Assembly (NCBI RefSeq): GCF_001654835.1
Contig: NZ_LXEP01000008.1
Coordinates: 149,005 to 213,004, forward strand
Direction: 5' to 3'
DNA from: Buttiauxella gaviniae ATCC 51604
Lineage (GTDB): Bacteria > Pseudomonadota > Gammaproteobacteria > Enterobacterales > Enterobacteriaceae
DNA: 64,000 nucleotides
The notes under the pieces are model-generated. The model had not been told where the DNA came from. It made no database searches and saw only the letters and a list, made by a program, of their open reading frames with translations. Each line of letters opens with the position of its first letter. The stretch's first letter is position 1. The position numbers and the translations under genes were made by a program. Shown piece after piece: positions 58,023-64,000 of the stretch.

Positions 58023-60683
58023 ATGAGTCAACGTGGGCTGGAGGCGCTATTGCGTCCCAAATCAATCGCTGTTGTCGGGGCTTCTGCGAAAACCGATCGC
58101 GCAGGCTACTTAATGATGCGCAATCTTCTGGCTGGAGGTTTTAATGGCCCGGTCATGCCTGTAACGCCCAGCCATAAAGCGGTTTGCGGCGTTCTTGCCT
58201 GGCCTGATATCGCAAGCCTCCCTTTCCCGCCCGATCTTGCCGTCATTTGCACAAACTCAAAACGTAATCTCGAACTGCTACAAGCTCTGGGTGAAAAAGG
58301 CTGCAAAGCCTGCATTATTCTCTCTGCCCCATCTGAGCAACTCCCTAAATTATTAGCCTGCGCCACCCAATGGCAAATGCGTCTGCTGGGGCCAAACAGC
58401 CTCGGCTTGCTTGCGCCATGGCAAGGTCTGAATGCGAGTTTCTCACCCGTCCCAATTCAAAAAGGTAAACTGGCCTTTATTTCGCAATCAGCGGCGGTTT
58501 CGAACACTATTCTGGACTGGGCTCAGCAACGTGAAATGGGCTTCTCATGGTTTATCGCGCTCGGTGACAGTCTCGATATTGATGTTGATGAGCTACTGGA
58601 TTACCTGGCTCGCGATACCAAAACCAGCGCCATTTTGCTTTACCTGGAACATTTGAGCGACGCTCGTCGCTTTGTTTCAGCGGCGCGAAGTGCTTCGCGT
58701 AACAAACCGATTCTGGTGATTAAAAGCGGCCGCAGTGCCAAAGCACAAGAACTACTGAAAACCCATATCGGACTCGATGCCGCATGGGATGCCGCCATTC
58801 AACGTGCTGGTCTATTGCGCGTTCAGGACACTCATGAGCTGTTCTCAGCGGTAGAGACGCTAAGCCATATGAGGCCATTACGCGGTGAACGCTTAATGAT
58901 TATCAGCAATGGTGCAGCTCCCGCCGCCCTGGCATTGGATGAGCTATGGCTGCGCAACGGCAAACTGGCGACACTGAATGATGAAATACTCGATAAGCTC
59001 AGGAGCGCTTTGCCTGTCAGTGTTGAAAGTGGTAATCCGTTAGATTTACGCGACGATGCCACTCCGGAACGCTACCTGCACGCGGTTGAAACGCTACTTG
59101 ATAGCCAGGATTATGATGCCCTGATGATCATCCATGCCCCGAGTGCTGCAGCCCCTGGGACGGTAAGCGCCACCGAGTTAATCGACTTAATCCACAAACA
59201 TCCACGCGGCAAATACATCACGTTAATAACCAACTGGTGTGGCGAGTTTTCCTCTCAGGAAGCCAGGCGATTGTTCAGTGACGCGGGTATCCCGACTTAC
59301 CGCACACCTGAAGGTGCGGTAACCGCATTTATGCATATGGTGGAATATCGTCGAAATCAGAAACAGCTGCGTGAAACGCCAGCGTTACCTGCCAATCTGC
59401 AAGCCAATGCCAGTGAAGCTCATGCTCTTCTGCAACAAGCACTGACCGAAGGAGCCACCTCTCTCGATACCCATGAAGTGCGACCTATTTTACAAGCGTA
59501 CGGGCTAAACACGCTGCCAACCTGGATTGCCGGTGATAGCGCGGAAGCCGTGCATATTGCCGAACAGATTGGTTACCCGGTCGCCCTGAAATTACGCTCC
59601 CCTGATATTCCCCATAAATCTGAAGTTCAGGGTGTCATGTTGTACCTGAGAACCGCCACTGAGGTGCAACAAGCCGCTGATGCCATCATTGATCGAGTGA
59701 AAATGACCTGGCCACAGGCACGTATCCACGGGTTGTTGGTCCAAAGTATGGCTAACCGGGCAGGTGCACAGGAGCTGCGGATAGTGGTTGAGCATGATCC
59801 CGTCTTTGGCCCTCTGATTATGCTGGGCGAAGGCGGCGTCGAGTGGCGCCCCGATCAGCAGGCCGTGGTGGCCTTACCGCCACTCAATATGAATCTTGCC
59901 CGTTATTTGGTTATTCAGGCGATCAAAAGCGGCAAAATACGTGGGCGCAGCGCATTACGCCCGTTAGATGTGCCCGGTATCAGCCAGGTACTGGTACAGG
60001 TCTCAAACCTGATTGTGGATTGCCCGGAAATCCGGCGTCTGGATATTCATCCGCTTTTAGCCTCCGGTAATGAATTCACACTTCTGGACGTGACTTTGCA
60101 GCTCGGTAAATTTGACGGAGATGCAGAAACACGATTAGCGATCCGCCCCTATCCGTACCAACTTGAAGAAAATGTGACTCTCAAGAACGGCGAGCAATGC
60201 CTGTTCCGCCCGATCCTTCCGGAGGATGAGCCCTTGCTTCAACAGTTTATTTCTCTGGTTACCAAAGAAGATCTCTACTATCGCTACTTCAGTGAGATCA
60301 ACGAATTTACCCATGAAGATTTAGCCAATATGACCCAGATCGACTACGATCGAGAAATGGCATTCGTCGCAGTGCGCCAACAAAATGGCGAGAGTGAGAT
60401 AATCGGCGTCACGCGCGCGATCTCTGATCCCGACAATATCGATGCGGAATTTGCTGTGCTGGTTCGTTCTGACCTGAAGGGTTTGGGATTGGGGCGGCGA
60501 TTACTGGAAAAACTGATTTCCTATACCAGTGATCATGGGCTGCAAAGATTAAATGGCATTACGATGCCGAACAATCGTGGCATGGTCACTTTGGCCAGAA
60601 AACTCGGATTTGATGTCGATATACAACTGGAAGATGGCATCGTAAGTCTGGCTCTTCCATTGATAAAAAGCATAGATTCGTGA
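58023..60683 (+). CDS. patZ: protein lysine acetyltransferase PatZ
   Basis: Acetylates Lys side chains of Acs and other enzymes from acetyl-CoA. The 886 residues match E. coli YfiQ/PatZ. The first 700 residues form an ADP-forming acyl-CoA synthetase-like part (CoA-binding AVVGASAKTDRAGYLMMRNL near 19, ATP-grasp near 480-690); the last 180 are a GNAT domain (ERITRAISDPDN, VLVRSDLKGLGLGRRLLEKL). SD GGGGAGAGAG. Confidence 0.96.
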   Translation: MSQRGLEALLRPKSIAVVGASAKTDRAGYLMMRNLLAGGFNGPVMPVTPSHKAVCGVLAWPDIASLPFPPDLAVICTNSKRNLELLQALGEKGCKACIILSAPSEQLPKLLACATQWQMRLLGPNSLGLLAPWQGLNASFSPVPIQKGKLAFISQSAAVSNTILDWAQQREMGFSWFIALGDSLDIDVDELLDYLARDTKTSAILLYLEHLSDARRFVSAARSASRNKPILVIKSGRSAKAQELLKTHIGLDAAWDAAIQRAGLLRVQDTHELFSAVETLSHMRPLRGERLMIISNGAAPAALALDELWLRNGKLATLNDEILDKLRSALPVSVESGNPLDLRDDATPERYLHAVETLLDSQDYDALMIIHAPSAAAPGTVSATELIDLIHKHPRGKYITLITNWCGEFSSQEARRLFSDAGIPTYRTPEGAVTAFMHMVEYRRNQKQLRETPALPANLQANASEAHALLQQALTEGATSLDTHEVRPILQAYGLNTLPTWIAGDSAEAVHIAEQIGYPVALKLRSPDIPHKSEVQGVMLYLRTATEVQQAADAIIDRVKMTWPQARIHGLLVQSMANRAGAQELRIVVEHDPVFGPLIMLGEGGVEWRPDQQAVVALPPLNMNLARYLVIQAIKSGKIRGRSALRPLDVPGISQVLVQVSNLIVDCPEIRRLDIHPLLASGNEFTLLDVTLQLGKFDGDAETRLAIRPYPYQLEENVTLKNGEQCLFRPILPEDEPLLQQFISLVTKEDLYYRYFSEINEFTHEDLANMTQIDYDREMAFVAVRQQNGESEIIGVTRAISDPDNIDAEFAVLVRSDLKGLGLGRRLLEKLISYTSDHGLQRLNGITMPNNRGMVTLARKLGFDVDIQLEDGIVSLALPLIKSIDS

Positions 60684-60797
60684 GTAAGGTACTGGAAAAC
60701 TTACTCACTTTGCGGGTCAGTAGTGGTATTATCAGCAGGTTCTGACGTCTGGATTTTGCAGAAGGCCATCCAATGAATAGAGAAGATACGCACTGTG

Positions 60798-62153
60798 ATG
60801 TTGTCTAAATTTAAACGTAATAAACATCAACAACACCTTGCCCAATTGCCGAAGCTTTCTCAGTCAGTTGATGATGTAAAGACCCTTTTCTCCCCAGCGG
60901 ATTTCCGTGAAGTTCTGCTGCAAAAAATTGCGAGCGCAACTCGCCGCATCTGTATTGTCGCATTGTATCTTGAACAAGATGATGCTGGTAAAGCCGTGTT
61001 AACCGCGCTCTACCAGGCAAAACAGCAACGCCCGGAAATTGAAGTAACCGTTCTGGTGGACTGGCATCGCGCGCAGCGAGGACGCATCGGAGCCGCCGCG
61101 ACCAATACCAATGCTGACTGGTATCATCGTATGACCGAGGAGTATCCCGGCGTAGATATTCCAGTGTACGGCGTGCCAGTGAACACGCGCGAAGCATTAG
61201 GCGTTCTGCATTTCAAAGGTTTTATTGTTGATGATTGCGTGATTTACAGCGGTGCCAGTGTGAATGACGTCTATCTGCATCAGCATGATAAATATCGTTA
61301 TGACCGCTATCAGGTCATCTGTAACCCTCAGCTTTCCGACATCATGTATAACTGGATGCTAGAAAATCTGGTACATGGTCGTGCGGTACATCGCCTGGAT
61401 AAACTACACAGGCCAAAAAGCCCAGAGATCAAAAATGATATTCGTTTGTTCCGCCAGGAACTGCGAGATGCCAGTTTTCATTTCCAGGGTAATGCCGATA
61501 ACGAACAGCTTGCCGTTACGCCATTAGTCGGGCTGGGTAAAGCTAGCCTGCTCAATAAAACCATCTATCATTTGATGCCTTGTACCGAGCAGAAACTTGT
61601 TATCTGTACGCCTTATTTCAACCTTCCAGCGGTGCTGGTGCGTAACATTATTACGCTCTTACGCGAAGGGAAACAGGTCGAGATTATTGTCGGTGATAAA
61701 ACCGCGAATGATTTTTATATTCCGGAAGATCAACCGTTTAAGATTATCGGTGCCTTACCTTATCTCTATGAAATAAACCTTCGTCGCTTCCTGAGCCGCT
61801 TACAATACTACGTTAACAGCGGGCAATTAATTGTTCGCCTGTGGAAAGATGACGATAACAGTTACCATCTGAAAGGCATGTGGGTCGATGATGAGTGGAT
61901 GCTGCTGACCGGTAATAACCTCAACCCGCGAGCGTGGAGACTGGATCTGGAGAATGCGATTCTTATTCACGATCCAAAACAGGAACTGACGGCGCAGCGT
62001 GACCATGAATTAGATTTGATTCGGACTCACACCACGGTCGTTCAGCATTATCGTGATTTGCAGAGCATCGCGGAATATCCGGTTAAAGTGCGCAAGCTTA
62101 TTCGCCGCTTACGCCGTATCCGTATAGACCGTTTGATAAGTCGTATTCTGTAA
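60798..62153 (+). CDS. pssA: phosphatidylserine synthase
   Basis: Makes phosphatidylserine from CDP-diacylglycerol and serine, on the way to phosphatidylethanolamine. A 451-residue phospholipase D-fold enzyme with two HKD motifs: H138-x-K140-x4-D145 in HFKGFIVDD and HLKGMWVDD near 356-364. Basic C-terminus KVRKLIRRLRRIRIDRLISRIL. The ATG at 60798 gives the E. coli length; a GTG just before it is less likely. Confidence 0.97.
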   Translation: MLSKFKRNKHQQHLAQLPKLSQSVDDVKTLFSPADFREVLLQKIASATRRICIVALYLEQDDAGKAVLTALYQAKQQRPEIEVTVLVDWHRAQRGRIGAAATNTNADWYHRMTEEYPGVDIPVYGVPVNTREALGVLHFKGFIVDDCVIYSGASVNDVYLHQHDKYRYDRYQVICNPQLSDIMYNWMLENLVHGRAVHRLDKLHRPKSPEIKNDIRLFRQELRDASFHFQGNADNEQLAVTPLVGLGKASLLNKTIYHLMPCTEQKLVICTPYFNLPAVLVRNIITLLREGKQVEIIVGDKTANDFYIPEDQPFKIIGALPYLYEINLRRFLSRLQYYVNSGQLIVRLWKDDDNSYHLKGMWVDDEWMLLTGNNLNPRAWRLDLENAILIHDPKQELTAQRDHELDLIRTHTTVVQHYRDLQSIAEYPVKVRKLIRRLRRIRIDRLISRIL

Positions 62154-62165
62154 TTCATCGCTATA

Positions 62166-62195
62166 CTGAAAAGCCCTGCTTGCAGGGCTTTTCAG
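62166..62195. terminator. pssA terminator
   Basis: CTGAAAAGCCCTGC and GCAGGGCTTTTCAG form a 14-bp stem with a two-base loop, ending in TTTTCAG, just after pssA. Confidence 0.82.
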
Positions 62196-62212
62196 TAGCC
62201 AGAGGATCATGA

Positions 62213-62536
62213 ATGCTGCGTTTTTTACCCACCTCAATATTCCTTCTTAGCGGTTGCAGCCATATGGCACAAGACCAATGGCATGGTCAGGATAAAGCAC
62301 AGCACTTTATCGCATCGGCTATTTTATCCGCAGCAGGGAATGAATATGGCCAGCATCAGGGCTGGAGTGACTCCCGCAGTGTGAATTTTGGTTTCTTATT
62401 TTCGGTAAGTCTTGGGGCCACGAAAGAATTATGGGATAGCCGCCCGGCTGGAAGTGGATGGAGCTGGAAAGATTTCACATGGGATGTAGCCGGTGCAGCC
62501 ACCGGCTATGCAATATGGCAATTCGCTAAATATTAG
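62213..62536 (+). CDS. yfiM: lipoprotein YfiM
   Basis: A 107-residue lipoprotein (E. coli the same length) with lipobox LSGC (Cys15). The mature part has [19 protein letters not shown] and [21 protein letters not shown], the conserved DUF2279-type core. The function is unknown. AGAGGA lies six bases before the ATG. The stop overlaps kgtP by four bases on the opposite strand. Confidence 0.92.
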   Translation: MLRFLPTSIFLLSGCSHMAQDQWHGQDKAQHFIASAILSAAGNEYGQHQGWSDSRSVNFGFLFSVSLGATKELWDSRPAGSGWSWKDFTWDVAGAATGYAIWQFAKY

Positions 62537-63837
62537 AGTTTGATGCCCTTCCCTTTGCGGTGTAGCAATAGCGATACCAGAAATGCCAGCGCCCCCATTC
62601 CTGAGACATACCAGAAAAATGCAGTCTCCATTCCGATGGATTTAAGTGAGAGTGCAACATATTCAGCCGACCCGCCAAACAAGGCATTTGCAACCGCATA
62701 CGAAAGGCCAACACCTAATGCACGTACCTCAGGTGGAAACATCTCGGCTTTCAAAATACCACTTATTGAAGTGTAAAAACTGACGATCAGCATCGCGAGA
62801 ATGACCAGACCGAATGCGGCATAAGGTGAGCTAACGCTTTGTAAAGCAGTCAGAATTGGCACAGTCATCACCGTTGCCAGGCCACCAAAGCAAAGCATCG
62901 AATTTCGACGACCTATTTTGTCGGACAACGCACCAAAGAAGGGTTGCACCAACATAAAGATAAACAATGCGAAGGTCATTAATGCGCTGGCTGTGTTGGC
63001 ATGCATCCCTGCGGTATTGACCAGGTACTTTTGCATGTAAGTTGTGAAGGTATAGAAGCTAAGTGACCCACCGGCTGTGAACCCGAGTACCATAATAAAG
63101 GCTCTACGGTTTTTCCAAAGCCCACCCAGAGTCCCTGCATCTTTGTGTTCCCGGGTCGCTTTATCTGAAGTTTCATCTAATGAACGGCGTAAATAGAGGG
63201 CGACAACGGCAAGTACTGCGCCCAGTGCGAAAGGTATCCTCCATCCCCATTCACGCAACTCTCCATCACTGAGAACTTGTTGAAGTACAACCACAACGAG
63301 TAGCGCTAAAAGTTGCCCACCAATGAGTGTTACGTATTGAAAAGACGCATAAAAACCTTTCCGCCCTTCTACTGCAACTTCACTCATATAAGTTGCACTC
63401 GTACCGTATTCCCCTCCAACAGATAGCCCCTGAAATAAACGAGCAAGCAACAAAAGTGCCGGTGCCCAAGTGCCAATCGAGGAATAACCGGGCAAACAGG
63501 CGATTACCAGAGATCCAAAACACATCATGCAAACAGAGATGAGCATCGAGTTTTTACGCCCGTGCTTGTCGGCAATATAACCAAACAGCCAACCACCAAT
63601 CGGGCGCATTAAAAAACCTGCGGCAAATACCCCGGCAGTTTGTAGAAGTTGTGTTGTGCTATTGCCCGAAGGGAAGAAGATATGTGCAAAGTAGAGTGAA
63701 CAGAATGAGTAGACATAGAAATCAAACCATTCAACCAGATTCCCCGATGAGGCTCCCACAATTGCCCAAATACGACGACGTGTATCTGAACCTGTCAGCG
63801 TTCCGCTGTCCTGATGTGTTGTTGCTGTTTCAGTCAT
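62533..63837 (-). CDS. kgtP: alpha-ketoglutarate permease
   Basis: A 434-residue major facilitator (E. coli KgtP 432) that takes up 2-oxoglutarate with protons. About twelve hydrophobic segments; signature DKHGRKNSM loop after TM2 and [14 protein letters not shown]. The C-terminus ends [12 protein letters not shown]. The upstream 163 bases to the window end hold its promoter region but no motif I can support. Confidence 0.96.
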   Translation of the reverse strand: MTETATTHQDSGTLTGSDTRRRIWAIVGASSGNLVEWFDFYVYSFCSLYFAHIFFPSGNSTTQLLQTAGVFAAGFLMRPIGGWLFGYIADKHGRKNSMLISVCMMCFGSLVIACLPGYSSIGTWAPALLLLARLFQGLSVGGEYGTSATYMSEVAVEGRKGFYASFQYVTLIGGQLLALLVVVVLQQVLSDGELREWGWRIPFALGAVLAVVALYLRRSLDETSDKATREHKDAGTLGGLWKNRRAFIMVLGFTAGGSLSFYTFTTYMQKYLVNTAGMHANTASALMTFALFIFMLVQPFFGALSDKIGRRNSMLCFGGLATVMTVPILTALQSVSSPYAAFGLVILAMLIVSFYTSISGILKAEMFPPEVRALGVGLSYAVANALFGGSAEYVALSLKSIGMETAFFWYVSGMGALAFLVSLLLHRKGKGIKL

Positions 63838-64000
63838 TTTTTAATCCCCTGTCTTCCTGAATAAGCATAAAGCCCAAAGATTCAGTAAAGCAGGTGATTA
63901 TTTAGATGCTATTCAGAGTTGTCTGTTTTGAGGTAGTTACGTCAAGAATTGTGAGCAAGCTAATCTTTTTATCTGCACGTCGGTGAATTTTCATAAATGG

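Overview
The window is chromosomal DNA from a member of the Enterobacteriaceae. From about 1.6 kb to the end, the gene order and protein lengths follow the Escherichia coli K-12 segment from sseA to kgtP almost gene for gene. ERIC and REP-type repeats typical of enterobacteria lie between the genes. It is not E. coli or a close relative: the hca and yph clusters that E. coli carries between hcaT and glyA are missing, a murQ-murP pair sits beside yfhH, and a sugar-phosphotransferase locus and an extra RpiR regulator flank sseA. I cannot name the genus from sequence alone.

Layout. 0-3.3 kb: tail of a PTS EIIB domain, a 6-phospho-alpha-glucosidase, sseA, and an RpiR regulator translationally coupled to sseA. 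3.3-5.5 kb: sseB and pepB with a REP pair between them. 5.5-11.6 kb: the iron-sulfur cluster operon iscRSUA-hscBA-fdx-iscX on the minus strand, with IscR operators at its head and two ERIC elements inside it. 11.6-17.4 kb: trmJ, suhB, a two-gene metal transporter of the ZevAB type, csiE and hcaT. 17.6-22.4 kb: an accessory island with a PAAR-like/lipase type VI secretion effector, two tandem lipoprotein immunity candidates and two small unknown proteins. 22.5-34 kb: glyA, hmp, glnB, the glrK-qseG-glrR operon, the small RNA gene glmY with its sigma54 control region, and purL. 34-43.8 kb: mltF, tadA, pgpC, murP, murQ, yfhH, yfhL, acpS, pdxJ, recO, era, rnc. 44-49.7 kb: lepB, lepA, and rpoE-rseABC. 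50-64 kb: nadB, trmN, srmB, grcA, ung, yfiF, trxC, tapT, patZ, pssA, yfiM, kgtP.

How parts work together. IscR senses cluster supply and controls the isc operon through two adjacent sites. NsrR guards hmp against premature expression in the absence of nitric oxide. GlrK/GlrR drive glmY from sigma54 through three sites. PurR sites precede glyA and purL, a NadR site precedes nadB, and two FNR sites 53 bp apart precede grcA. RpoE is autoregulated from its own promoter and held by RseA/RseB. MurP imports and phosphorylates MurNAc, MurQ cleaves its lactyl ether, and the divergent YfhH is the likely sensor.

The most novel-looking segment is the type VI effector island, especially the two immunity genes, which are almost identical at both ends but strongly diverged in the middle. 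Next are the ERIC insertions in the intercistronic regions of the isc operon and in the hmp leader. All family assignments come from reading the sequence and from memory of E. coli homologues; no search was run.
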